This document shows, in pieces, positions 20,953-29,051 of a DNA stretch of 64,000 nucleotides. The position numbers were made by a program, and so were the translations under genes. Within the stretch, counting starts at the first letter, position 1, and every line of letters starts with the position of its first letter. The DNA comes from Sphingomonas mollis. GTDB taxonomy: Bacteria; Pseudomonadota; Alphaproteobacteria; Sphingomonadales; Sphingomonadaceae. The notes under the pieces were generated by a model. It searched no databases. It saw only the letters and a program-made list of their open reading frames with translations, and was not told the DNA's origin. The stretch is taken from contig NZ_JAELXS010000004.1 in assembly GCF_016427505.1 (NCBI RefSeq), forward strand, positions 310,001 through 374,000, in the 5' to 3' direction.

Positions 20953-21623
20953 GCCTCGTCGGTGTCCGCGAGCTTCCAGTTCGGATCGCCGCTCTTCAGC
21001 GTCCGGGTGAACGTCCATACGTCATGCGTCTCGACGGCATCGGTCAGCGATCCGGCAATCATCTGCCCTTCGCCGTTGCGCGTCACCGCGGCGATATCGG
21101 CATCGAACCGCACCGTGATCCGCGCCTCGCGACCGGCCAGCTGCGCATCGGCGATCACCGCCCTCTCGATCGTGACCAGCCGGTTTTCCAGTGTCTCACC
21201 AGCGGCGTTGCGCGCCGCGATCGCCTCGGCGAACGCCGCGCAGACATCCGGCTCGGCCAGCTCGGCAAGCGTCTGCTCGTCGCCCTTCCAGAATGCCTCC
21301 AGCGTCATGCGATAGGCGCCCTTGGCACCCTGCAGGAACTGGCCGACATCGAACCCCGGCTCGCCGGCGACGATCGCGCGGAGACCCTGTTCGGCGCGGG
21401 TGTCGATATTTCGGTTGGCGGGTTCCCGCACCTCGGCCACGGCATCCACCGTTCGTGGCGCGGATGGCACTGCCGCCCGCTCCTCCGCCGCACGCGGCAG
21501 GGGCTGCTGCTCCTGCCCGGTGCGCTTGCCCAGCACCCCGTACAGTCTCAGCGCCAGGAAGGCGGCAATCATCGCAAACACTACAACGTACAGCACCAGG
21601 CCTCCGATCTTCCCGTTCAACAT
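20949..21623 (-). CDS. Tim44-like/TimA family adaptor protein
   Basis: 224 residues. One N-terminal membrane segment (MLNGKIGGLVLYVVVFAMIAA...), a variable linker, then a Tim44-like domain (GAKGAYRMTLEAFWKGDEQTL... to SGDPNWKLADTDEA). Alphaproteobacterial homologues of the mitochondrial import protein Tim44 are proposed to act at the inner membrane, but the function is unsettled. An in-frame TTG at 21647 is possible; the ATG at 21623 is preferred. Divergent from secB with about 140 bp between them. Confidence 0.85.
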   Translation of the reverse strand: MLNGKIGGLVLYVVVFAMIAAFLALRLYGVLGKRTGQEQQPLPRAAEERAAVPSAPRTVDAVAEVREPANRNIDTRAEQGLRAIVAGEPGFDVGQFLQGAKGAYRMTLEAFWKGDEQTLAELAEPDVCAAFAEAIAARNAAGETLENRLVTIERAVIADAQLAGREARITVRFDADIAAVTRNGEGQMIAGSLTDAVETHDVWTFTRTLKSGDPNWKLADTDEA

Positions 21624-21658
21624 AGGCGCAAGCACGCTGCGATTCAAACCCGCGCCCG

Positions 21659-21687
21659 TTGAAACCGTTCCGACGCACTGCTAGGCG
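21659..21687 (+). promoter_or_regulatory. Candidate promoter for secB
   Basis: TTGAAA, 17-nt spacer, TAGGCG, predicting a leader of about 75 nt. The -10 element is a weak match, so this is tentative. Confidence 0.3.
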
Positions 21688-21767
21688 CGCTTCATCGGAC
21701 CGATGGCGCGGGGGATCGCCCGCCCCGGCCTCCCGCCTCACGCTCCCTTTCAGTCAAGGATATGAAC

Positions 21768-22268
21768 ATGGACGATCAGGACAACGCCGCCAACGAGCCC
21801 GTCGGCAACGGCACCGATACCGCCCCGGCGGCAGGTCTGATCTCGCAATATGTGAAGGATCTGTCGTTCGAGAATCCGAACGCGCCCGCGATCTTCCAGT
21901 CGCAGACGCCGCCGGCGATCGACGTGCAGTTCAACATCGGCGCCAGCCAGGTGGCCGACGAAGTGCACGAACTGGTCCTGAAGATCGACGTGCGCGCCGA
22001 TGTCGATGGCCAGACCGCGTTCATCGTCGACCTGTCGTTCGCCGGCCTGTTCGGTTTCCGCAACGTGCCGGTCGACCAGATCCAGCCGTTCCTGCTGGGC
22101 GAGGCACCGCGCCTGCTGTTCCCGTTCGCCCGCCGCGTGCTGGCCGATGCGGTGCGCGACGGCGGCTTCCCGCCGCTGCTGCTGGAGCCGATCGATTTCG
22201 GCCAGCTCTATCTGCAACAGGCATCGCAGCAGGGTCAGCCGACCACGACCGAGGTCGGTCACGCCTGA
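21768..22268 (+). CDS. secB: Protein-export chaperone SecB
   Basis: 166 residues. SecB blocks QYVKDLSFENPNAP, VDQIQPFLLGEAPRLLFPFAR and GGFPPLLLEPIDF are all present. Holds preproteins unfolded and hands them to SecA. Of two close ATGs, 21768 lies 7 nt after AAGGA while 21762 is only 1 nt from it, so 21768 is taken. Long acidic N-terminal tail. Confidence 0.96.
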   Translation: MDDQDNAANEPVGNGTDTAPAAGLISQYVKDLSFENPNAPAIFQSQTPPAIDVQFNIGASQVADEVHELVLKIDVRADVDGQTAFIVDLSFAGLFGFRNVPVDQIQPFLLGEAPRLLFPFARRVLADAVRDGGFPPLLLEPIDFGQLYLQQASQQGQPTTTEVGHA

Positions 22269-22320
22269 TCCCAAGGCCTGCTGATACCCAGGCACTGATA
22301 ACCCAGGCAGCGGACGATAG

Positions 22321-23886
22321 ATGAACCTCACCAAGGCACTCGGCTCGGTCGGCGGGCTTACGCTGGCCAGCCGGGTGCTGGGGTTGGTGCGCGACGCCCT
22401 GTTCGCGCGCTTCGTGGGCGCGAACTTCGCGTCGGACGCGTATCAGATCGCCTTCCGCCTGCCGAACATGTTCCGCGCCCTCTTCGCGGAGGGTGCCTTC
22501 TCCGCCGCCTTCATCCCGCTGTTCAATAAAAAGGTCGCGGACAAGGACGGCAACGGCCTGCCCGACGGCATCGCCTTTGCCGAGGATGCGCTGTCGGTGC
22601 TGCTGCCGATCCTGATCGGCATGACGGTGCTGATGGAGGTGGCGGCCTATCCGGTCACCTGGGCGCTGACGCTGGGTTTCGGCGATGCGACGAACGATCA
22701 GTTCGCCTTCGCCGTCGGCCTCGCCCGCCTGACCTTCCCCTATCTGCTACTTATCAGCCTCGTCTCGCTGCTGGGCGGCATCCTCAATTCGCTGCACCGG
22801 TTCTGGATCGCCGCCGCGGCGCCGATCCTGCTCAACCTGACGCTGATCACCGCGCTGCTGCTGTTCCATCACGCCGACCCGATGCTCACCGCCCGTAACC
22901 AGGCGATCGCCGTCACCGTATCGGGCGTGCTGCAACTGTTATGGCTCTGGTATGCGTGCCGGCGGGCGGGCGTGACGTTGCGGCTGAAGCTGCCGCGCCT
23001 TGGCCCCGACGTCCGCCGGTTGATGAAGCTGATCTGGCCCGCCGCCGCCGGGGCGGGCGCGGTCCAGATCAACCTCGTGATCTCGACCGCGCTCACCGCC
23101 AAGCTGCTGCCGACCGGATCGGTGTCGTACATCTATTATGCCGATCGGCTGAACCAGTTGCCGCTGGGTCTGATCGGTATCGGTCTCGGCACCGTGCTCC
23201 TTCCCACCATCTCGCGCCTTCTCGGCCGGGGTGAGGAGGCGCAGGCGATGGAGACGCAGAACCGGGGCATGGAGCTGGCGCTGTTCCTGACCCTGCCCGC
23301 CACGATCGCGCTGATCGTCTGCGGCACACCGATCGTCGCCGCGCTGTTCCAGCACGGCAAGTTCGGTGCGATGGAAAGCCTGCTGACGGCGCAGGCGCTG
23401 GCGGCGTTCTCGGTCGGGCTGCCGTCCTACATCCTCGTGAAGGTGCTGACGCCGGGTTATTATGCGCGCGGCGATACACGCACGCCGGTGCGCTATGCGA
23501 CGATCTCGATCGCGGTCAATCTGGTGCTGAACCTGATCCTGATCGTGCCGTTGCGCCACATGGGGCCGCCACTGGCAACCGCGATCGCCAGCACGGTGAA
23601 CGTCGCATTGCTCTATCGCACGCTGGCGAAGCGGGGCCATTTCCTGCCGGATGCACAGCTTCGCCGCCGCACGCCACGGTTGGGTATCGCTGCGGTGATG
23701 ATGGGCGTGACGATGTGGTTCCTGAACATCCTGTTCGAACCATATGTCACCGGCACCAGTCTGGAACGATGGCTGGCGCTCGCCGTGCTGGTCGGCACCG
23801 GCTGTCTCGTCTATGCGGCCGCCACCGTGCTCACCGGCGCGGTCCGTATCGCGGACCTGAAGAAACTGGTCCGCCGCTCCGCCTGA
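22321..23886 (+). CDS. murJ: Lipid II flippase MurJ
   Basis: 521 residues with about 14 hydrophobic segments. The N-terminus MNLTKALGSVGGLTLASRVLGLVRD and the blocks FAEGAFSAAFIP, PYLLLISL and YARGDTRTPV are typical of MurJ/MviN. Moves lipid-linked peptidoglycan precursor across the inner membrane. About 50 bp after secB and 11 bp before trpS on the same strand, a likely operon. Confidence 0.95.
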   Translation: MNLTKALGSVGGLTLASRVLGLVRDALFARFVGANFASDAYQIAFRLPNMFRALFAEGAFSAAFIPLFNKKVADKDGNGLPDGIAFAEDALSVLLPILIGMTVLMEVAAYPVTWALTLGFGDATNDQFAFAVGLARLTFPYLLLISLVSLLGGILNSLHRFWIAAAAPILLNLTLITALLLFHHADPMLTARNQAIAVTVSGVLQLLWLWYACRRAGVTLRLKLPRLGPDVRRLMKLIWPAAAGAGAVQINLVISTALTAKLLPTGSVSYIYYADRLNQLPLGLIGIGLGTVLLPTISRLLGRGEEAQAMETQNRGMELALFLTLPATIALIVCGTPIVAALFQHGKFGAMESLLTAQALAAFSVGLPSYILVKVLTPGYYARGDTRTPVRYATISIAVNLVLNLILIVPLRHMGPPLATAIASTVNVALLYRTLAKRGHFLPDAQLRRRTPRLGIAAVMMGVTMWFLNILFEPYVTGTSLERWLALAVLVGTGCLVYAAATVLTGAVRIADLKKLVRRSA

Positions 23887-23897
23887 AGGAAGTCATC

Positions 23898-24890
23898 GTG
23901 CGCGTCGTCTCCGGCATCCAGCCCACCGGCAATCTCCACCTCGGCAATTATCTGGGCGCGATCCGGCAATGGGTCGCCATGCAGCATCAGGCCGAATCGC
24001 TGTTCTTCCTCGCCGATCTCCACGCGCTGACCGTCGCGATCGACCCGAAGGAACTGGCCGCCAACACGATCGAGATGGCCGCGACCCTGCTCGCCGCCGG
24101 GATCGATCCGGACAAGGCGATCCTGTTCAATCAGGCGCGCGTCCCCGCCCATGCCGAGTTGTGCTGGCTGTTGCAGGGCACCGCCCGCATGGGCTGGCTG
24201 AACCGCATGACGCAGTGGAAGGACAAGGCGGGCAAGAACCGCGAGGGCGCCTCGGTCGGCCTGTTCACCTATCCCGTCCTGCAAGCCGCCGACGTGCTGG
24301 CCTATCAGGCGACGCACGTTCCGGTCGGCGACGACCAGCGTCAGCATCTGGAACTGGCCCGCGACATCGCCACCAAGTTCAACCTCGATTTCGGGGTCGA
24401 GCTGTTCACCCTGCCCGAACCGTTCATCTCACCCGCCGCGCCGCGCGTCATGTCGCTGCGCGATGGCACCGCCAAGATGTCGAAGTCCGATCCGTCGGAC
24501 GCGTCGCGGATCAACCTGATCGATTCGGACGACGCCATCGCCCAGAAACTGCGCAAGGCGCGCACCGATGCCGAACCGCTGCCCGACACGATGGCGGCGC
24601 TGGCCGAGCGGGCGGAGGCGCGCAATCTGGTCACGATCTATGCCGCGCTGGCAGAGACCGGGGCCGATGCGGTGCTGGCGCAATATGCGGGACAAGGCTT
24701 CGGCGCGTTCAAGCCCGCGCTGGCCGATCTGGCGATCGCGGTTCTGTCGCCGATCCGCGAGCGGCTGACGCGGCTGCTCGACGATCGGGCCGCCGTGGCG
24801 ACGGTGCTGGAACAGGGCGGCGAGCGGGCGCGTGGGCTGGCGGCGCCGACGCTGCTGGCCGCCCAGCGTGCGATGGGGCTTCATGTCTAG
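23898..24890 (+). CDS. trpS: Tryptophanyl-tRNA synthetase
   Basis: 330 residues from a GTG with GAAGGAAG five nt upstream. Class I signatures: the HIGH-like TGNLHLGNYLG and KMSKSDPS. Also PVLQAADVLAYQATHVPVGDDQRQH, which forms the tryptophan site. Charges tRNA-Trp. Last gene of the secB-murJ-trpS run. Confidence 0.97.
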   Translation: MRVVSGIQPTGNLHLGNYLGAIRQWVAMQHQAESLFFLADLHALTVAIDPKELAANTIEMAATLLAAGIDPDKAILFNQARVPAHAELCWLLQGTARMGWLNRMTQWKDKAGKNREGASVGLFTYPVLQAADVLAYQATHVPVGDDQRQHLELARDIATKFNLDFGVELFTLPEPFISPAAPRVMSLRDGTAKMSKSDPSDASRINLIDSDDAIAQKLRKARTDAEPLPDTMAALAERAEARNLVTIYAALAETGADAVLAQYAGQGFGAFKPALADLAIAVLSPIRERLTRLLDDRAAVATVLEQGGERARGLAAPTLLAAQRAMGLHV

Positions 24891-24907
24891 GGCATCAAGC
24901 GCTTGAC

Positions 24908-24986
24908 TGACCCCGTTCGTGCTGAGCGCAGTCGAAGCACTTTGGGGAAAGGAGGCCTTCGACTTCGCTCAGGCCGAACGGTCAGG
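24908..24986. repeat. REP-like imperfect inverted repeat after trpS
   Basis: Left arm 24908-24940 contains CGTTCG...CTGAGCGCAGTCGAAG; right arm 24956-24986 contains CTTCGACTTCGCTCAG...CGAACGG. The arms match on opposite strands with few changes, so the segment can fold into a long hairpin. Short elements with these CTGAGCGAAGTCGAAG-type arms are, to my knowledge, common between genes in sphingomonads. It fills the first half of the 295-bp trpS-dnaA gap; the rest holds the element at 25131-25172. Confidence 0.6.
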
Positions 24987-25130
24987 GGTGGATCCGATTT
25001 CACGCAAATTGCTCTAACTAACCAGCGGTGTCGGCACCACGACCGGCGATGTCCTACATCGCCGCGTTCGATTATACCCGTCCGACACCGCTCTTTCTCA
25101 CCGTCTGTCAGCCACCCAGAAACGATTCCT

Positions 25131-25172
25131 CGCGTGCGCACGCGTGCGTAGGTGTGACTTTTGAGACTTTCC
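25131..25172 (+). repeat. CG-rich palindrome plus conserved 22-nt tail, copy 1
   Basis: A perfect palindrome CGCGTGCGCACGCG (25131-25144), GCGTAG-type bases, then GGTGTGACTT, T, TGAGACTTTCC at 25151-25172. The same tail, differing at one base and again following a CG-rich hairpin, is found at 39623-39661 on the other strand. Here it lies just past the 3' end of dnaA and downstream of trpS. Confidence 0.55.
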
Positions 25173-25185
25173 GGCCCGCCCGCCC

Positions 25186-26616
25186 TCAGGCCTCAAGCTC
25201 GCGCATCAACACCCGGACGGCATTGTCGATCTCGCGGTCCTGATCGCGCAGTTCCTCGATCTTGCGGACGGCGTGGATGACCGTGGAATGGTCGCGACCG
25301 CCGAACTTGCGGCCGATCTCGGGCAGCGAGCGTGTCGTCAGGCGCTTGGACAAGTACATCGCGATCTGGCGCGGCCGGGCCACCACGCGGGACCGGCGCG
25401 CGGACACCATGTCGAGCGGCTTCAGGTCGAAATGCTGCGTCACCAGCTTCTGGATGTCGTCGATCGTCACCCGCCGCTGCGTACCGCGCAGCACATCGCC
25501 CAGCGTCTGCACGGCGAATTCCAGATCGACGCGTTCGCCGGTCAGCTGGGCATAGGCGGCGACGCGGTTTAGCGCGCCCTCCAGTTCGCGAATGCTGAAA
25601 TGGATGCGCGCCGCGATCAGGTCGAGCACCTCGGCCGGGATCGGCACGCCCGGCAGCTCGGCGGCCTTGCGGACCAGGATGGCACGGCGCAGCGCCAGAT
25701 CGGGCGCCTTGATGTCCGCGACCAGACCGGCACCCAGTCGCCCGATGATCCGTGGCTCGACCCCGTCCAGCGACTGCGGGCTGCGGTCGGCGGAAATCAC
25801 CAGCCGTTTACCCATGCCGACGATCTCGTTGATCGTGTGGAAGAACTCTTCCTGCGTCGCATCCTTGCCGGCGATGAACTGAAGATCGTCGATCAGCAAC
25901 AGGTCGGACGACCGCAGCCGCGCCTTGAACGCATAGGTGTCGCGCGCCCGCATCGACGCCACGAAATCGAACATGAAACGCTCGGCCGACATGCACAGCA
26001 CCGCCGCATCCGGCACCGCCGCCAGATAGGCATGGCCGATCGAGTGCATCAGATGCGTCTTGCCCTGCCCCGTGCCGCTGTGGAGGAACAAGGGCGAGAA
26101 GCGCGGTACGCCCGGCTCGGCCAGCAAGCGCGATGCATTGAACGCCACCCGATTCGACTGATCGACGACGAACCGGTCGAAGGTCAGCTTCGGATCGAGC
26201 GTCGGCCGTTCGATCGTGATGCCGGCCATCGCCCGTACCGCGACGGGGGACGGCATGGCCGCGGCGAGTTCCGCCGACAGGGGGATATCCGCCAGCGCCG
26301 GCGATTCGGCGGTCAGCGCGACGGTGGGCGCACGCGGCGCGCGGGTCTCGACGACGACGCTGTTCACCGCGGGCAGCAATTGCTGAAATTCGAAGCTCAG
26401 CCGGTCCGCATAATGGCTGCGCACCCAGTTGGTCATGAACGCCGATGGCAGCGACAGGCGGACGGTGTCGGGATCGCCGTCCTCGACCAGTTCCATCGGT
26501 TTGAGCCATTGATCGAACAGGCGGGCGCCGGCCTGTTCCTTCAGCGAGGCACGCACGACGGCCCAGGCATTCGCCTGCTCGCTCGTCGATCCTGCCTCCC
26601 AATTCGTCACGCGCAC
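25186..26616 (-). CDS. dnaA: Chromosomal replication initiator protein DnaA
   Basis: 476 residues. Domain I about 15-85, variable linker 90-135, AAA+ core from 140 with Walker A GTGQGKT at 181-187 and Walker B LLLIDDLQF, and C-terminal DNA-binding domain IV with LPEIGRKFGGRDHSTVIHA. Binds DnaA boxes at the origin and melts it. GTG start (VRVTNWEAG). Beside rpsT as in many alphaproteobacteria. The long gap upstream contains AT-rich DNA but no clear DnaA boxes. Confidence 0.97.
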   Translation of the reverse strand: MRVTNWEAGSTSEQANAWAVVRASLKEQAGARLFDQWLKPMELVEDGDPDTVRLSLPSAFMTNWVRSHYADRLSFEFQQLLPAVNSVVVETRAPRAPTVALTAESPALADIPLSAELAAAMPSPVAVRAMAGITIERPTLDPKLTFDRFVVDQSNRVAFNASRLLAEPGVPRFSPLFLHSGTGQGKTHLMHSIGHAYLAAVPDAAVLCMSAERFMFDFVASMRARDTYAFKARLRSSDLLLIDDLQFIAGKDATQEEFFHTINEIVGMGKRLVISADRSPQSLDGVEPRIIGRLGAGLVADIKAPDLALRRAILVRKAAELPGVPIPAEVLDLIAARIHFSIRELEGALNRVAAYAQLTGERVDLEFAVQTLGDVLRGTQRRVTIDDIQKLVTQHFDLKPLDMVSARRSRVVARPRQIAMYLSKRLTTRSLPEIGRKFGGRDHSTVIHAVRKIEELRDQDREIDNAVRVLMRELEA

Positions 26617-26814
26617 ACTTTCCCGTCAGCGAAAGCATCGCGCCTTCGCCTGTTTTATTCGTTCAAGGCAAAAGCCCCCATTGGCCACCCAGCGGGTGTC
26701 CGGCTCCTACTCCGTCTGTTTATGACGCCGCGATGAGCATCGCCGGCGTGGGTCCAGTTATGAAGAGACGGGGGGTTCGATCAACCCCGCTTCCGGCCAC
26801 AAAAATGAAATAAA

Positions 26815-26905
26815 CCGGATTGACAGACCATGGTTGGCGGAAATGCGTCAAACTTTCTTATAAGCTATTGATATCGTTATATTAACTTATCGTTTTTAGC
26901 GATAC
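26815..26905. other. AT-rich stretch in the dnaA-rpsT gap
   Basis: Within the 434-bp gap between dnaA (start 26616) and rpsT (stop 27051), this segment is far richer in A and T than its surroundings, with runs such as CTTATAAGCTATTGATATCG and TTATATTAAC. It may hold the dnaA promoter or a DNA-bending site. I found no TTATCCACA-type DnaA box, so it is not called as oriC. The rest of the gap holds only the rpsT terminator. Confidence 0.4.
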
Positions 26906-26994
26906 GCCGATGCGGAATCCCCGCAAATCCGCGACTTAGGCGGCTATCAGTCCGGGCATCGATTCAGTTCCTCCACCGGTCGCATCCGGGCACG

Positions 26995-27026
26995 AAAAAA
27001 CCCGCCGGAGCGGTTGCTCCAGCGGG
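26995..27026 (-). terminator. Rho-independent terminator of rpsT
   Basis: On the minus strand an 11-bp stem (CCCGCTGGAGC with GCTCCGGCGGG, one mismatch) closes an AACC loop and is followed by six U residues. It starts 24 nt after the rpsT stop. Confidence 0.85.
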
Positions 27027-27050
27027 CTTCGTATTCGTGTCTGCGACCGC

Positions 27051-27314
27051 TCAGGCGAGCGAGGACAGCGCCTTGGTCAGCCGGGCGAACTTGCGGCTGG
27101 CGGTGTTGCGGTGAAGGACGCCGCGTGCCACGCCGCGCGCCAGTTCAGGCTGCACCGCTGCCAATGCTTCGGTCGCGGCCGGCTTGTCGCCCGACGCCAG
27201 AGCCGCTTCGACCTTCTTCACGAAGGTACGGATACGGCCGACGCGGATGCCGTTGATTTCGGCGCGACGCTCGTTGCGACGGATACGCTTCTTGGCTTGC
27301 GGCGTGTTCGCCAT
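27051..27314 (-). CDS. rpsT: 30S ribosomal protein S20
   Basis: 87 residues: [17 protein letters not shown]..., with the usual Lys/Arg-rich helical sequence and the block [16 protein letters not shown]-like end. Binds 16S rRNA early in small-subunit assembly. Start at 27314; an upstream in-frame ATG would add 32 non-conserved residues. Confidence 0.97.
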   Translation of the reverse strand: MANTPQAKKRIRRNERRAEINGIRVGRIRTFVKKVEAALASGDKPAATEALAAVQPELARGVARGVLHRNTASRKFARLTKALSSLA

Positions 27315-27440
27315 GCTGGATCGGTCCTTGAATTCTTTTCGATGGATTGGGAAGCGCCGGGAACACCCTGCGTCTCTCGAAGGTGCGGCCCTTAGCGATT
27401 GATCCCGCACCGGTCAACCAATTGGTCTTCGCCCGGGCGA

Positions 27441-28256
27441 TCACCCACGCTGGCAACGCGGGCACCAGAAGGTCGATCGCCCCGCCTCCACGCGGCGTTT
27501 GACGACGCCGCCACAGGCACAGGGCTGACCCTCCCGGCCATAGACCAGGAACTGCTTGGAGAAATAGCCCAGCTCGCCATCCGGCGCGGCGAAATCGCGG
27601 AGGGTCGATCCGCCCGCCTCGATCGCCGACAACAGCACCGTGCGAATCGCCTCGACCAGCCGTTCCAGCCGATACAGCGCGATCCTGCCCGCCGCCCGCG
27701 ACGGCGCGATCCGGGCGATATGCAACGCCTCGCACACATAGATATTGCCCAGCCCCGCGACGATTCGCTGATCGAGCAGCATCGCCTTGATCGGCGCCGC
27801 CCGCCCCGCCAGCGCGTCCAACAGGTAATCGGCGGTCAGGTCCGGCCCCAACGGCTCCGGCCCCATCGCCATGAACGGCGGATAGGTGGGCAACGCATCG
27901 GTCGGCACCAGATCGAGGAAACCGAATCGCCGGGGATCGTTCAGCGCCAGCCGCCGCCCCGCCGCCGTCTCGATCACCAGATGGTCGTGCGCGATCAGGT
28001 CCCCCGGATCGACCCGCCAGCGCCCCGACATGCCCAGGTGGAAGATCATCGTGTCGCCGCGATCGGTGTCGATCAGTCCATATTTGGCACGCCGGCCCAG
28101 CGACGTCACGGTCGCCCCCTGCATCCGCTGGCGCAGATCGACGGGGATCGCCTTGCGCAGATCGGCACGACGCGGTTCGACCAGCGTCAGGCGCTGATGA
28201 TGGAGGACGGGGGTCAGGCCCCGGACGGTGGTTTCGACTTCGGGGAGTTCGGGCAC
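27441..28256 (-). CDS. mutM: Formamidopyrimidine-DNA glycosylase (Fpg)
   Basis: 271 residues. N-terminal PELPEVET with the catalytic Pro2 and Glu3, the conserved Lys in GRRAKYGLI, the helix-two-turn-helix block KAMLLDQRIVAGLGNIYVCEAL, and a C-terminal zinc finger CACGG...CPRCQ. Removes oxidised purines such as 8-oxoguanine and cleaves the strand. Divergent from ubiE with about 50 bp between starts. Confidence 0.97.
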   Translation of the reverse strand: MPELPEVETTVRGLTPVLHHQRLTLVEPRRADLRKAIPVDLRQRMQGATVTSLGRRAKYGLIDTDRGDTMIFHLGMSGRWRVDPGDLIAHDHLVIETAAGRRLALNDPRRFGFLDLVPTDALPTYPPFMAMGPEPLGPDLTADYLLDALAGRAAPIKAMLLDQRIVAGLGNIYVCEALHIARIAPSRAAGRIALYRLERLVEAIRTVLLSAIEAGGSTLRDFAAPDGELGYFSKQFLVYGREGQPCACGGVVKRRVEAGRSTFWCPRCQRG

Positions 28257-28306
28257 GGCAATCAGCTAGGTTGCGTTTGCCCCCGCCACAAGCCGCCGCT
28301 AGGGCC

Positions 28307-29044
28307 ATGAACATGACCGATACCGTCTCCTTCGGCTACGAAGACGTCGCCCCCACCGAAAAGACTGAGCGCGTCGGTGGCGTGTTCACCAGCGTCGCCT
28401 CCAGCTACGACCTGATGAACGACGCCATGTCCGGCGGGATGCACCGCCTGTGGAAGGACCGCTTCGTGCGCCGCGTGAAACCGCGCAGCCACGAACAGAT
28501 CCTGGATATGGCGGGCGGCACCGGCGACATCGCGTTCCGCCTCGCCGAATCGGGGGCGTCGATCACCGTCGCCGACATCAATCCGGCGATGCTGGAAGTG
28601 GGCATGGGCCGTGCCGCCAAGCGCGGCATCGACGGCCTCGTCTGGACCGAGGCGAATGCCGAGGTGCTGACCTTCCCCGACCGGTTCTTCGACGCCTATA
28701 CGATCGCGTTCGGCATCCGGAACGTGACCGACATCCCCAAGGCGCTGCGCGAGGCACATCGGGTGCTGCGCCGGGGCGGGCGGTTCTTCTGCCTGGAATT
28801 CTCGACCGTCGAATGGCCGGGGTTCGCGGAGGTGTACGACGTCTATTCGCACAGGCTGGTGCCGAAACTGGGCCAGCTGCTGGCGCGCGATGCGGACAGC
28901 TATCGCTACCTGATCGAATCGATCCGCCGTTTCCCGCCGATGTCGCAGTTCCAGTCGATGATCGGCGAGGCCGGCTTCATCAACACGACGGTCGAGCCGA
29001 TCATGGGCGGGCTGGTCGCGATCCACAGCGGCTGGAAGATCTGA
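28307..29044 (+). CDS. ubiE: Demethylmenaquinone/ubiquinone methyltransferase UbiE
   Basis: 245 residues. SAM-binding motif I reads LDMAGGTGDIAFRLAE; FGIRNVTD and FCLEFSTV are UbiE/COQ5 signature blocks. Performs the C-methylation in ubiquinone synthesis. ATG at 28307 or 28313 are both possible. Seven nt before ubiB. Confidence 0.96.
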   Translation: MNMTDTVSFGYEDVAPTEKTERVGGVFTSVASSYDLMNDAMSGGMHRLWKDRFVRRVKPRSHEQILDMAGGTGDIAFRLAESGASITVADINPAMLEVGMGRAAKRGIDGLVWTEANAEVLTFPDRFFDAYTIAFGIRNVTDIPKALREAHRVLRRGGRFFCLEFSTVEWPGFAEVYDVYSHRLVPKLGQLLARDADSYRYLIESIRRFPPMSQFQSMIGEAGFINTTVEPIMGGLVAIHSGWKI

Positions 29045-29051
29045 TCGCCCC

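Noticed and set aside
26815-26905. Chromosome origin beside dnaA
   Set aside because: AT-rich, but no DnaA-box consensus and no AT-rich 13-mer repeats; in many alphaproteobacteria dnaA is not at oriC. Needs whole-chromosome skew, which a 64-kb window cannot give.
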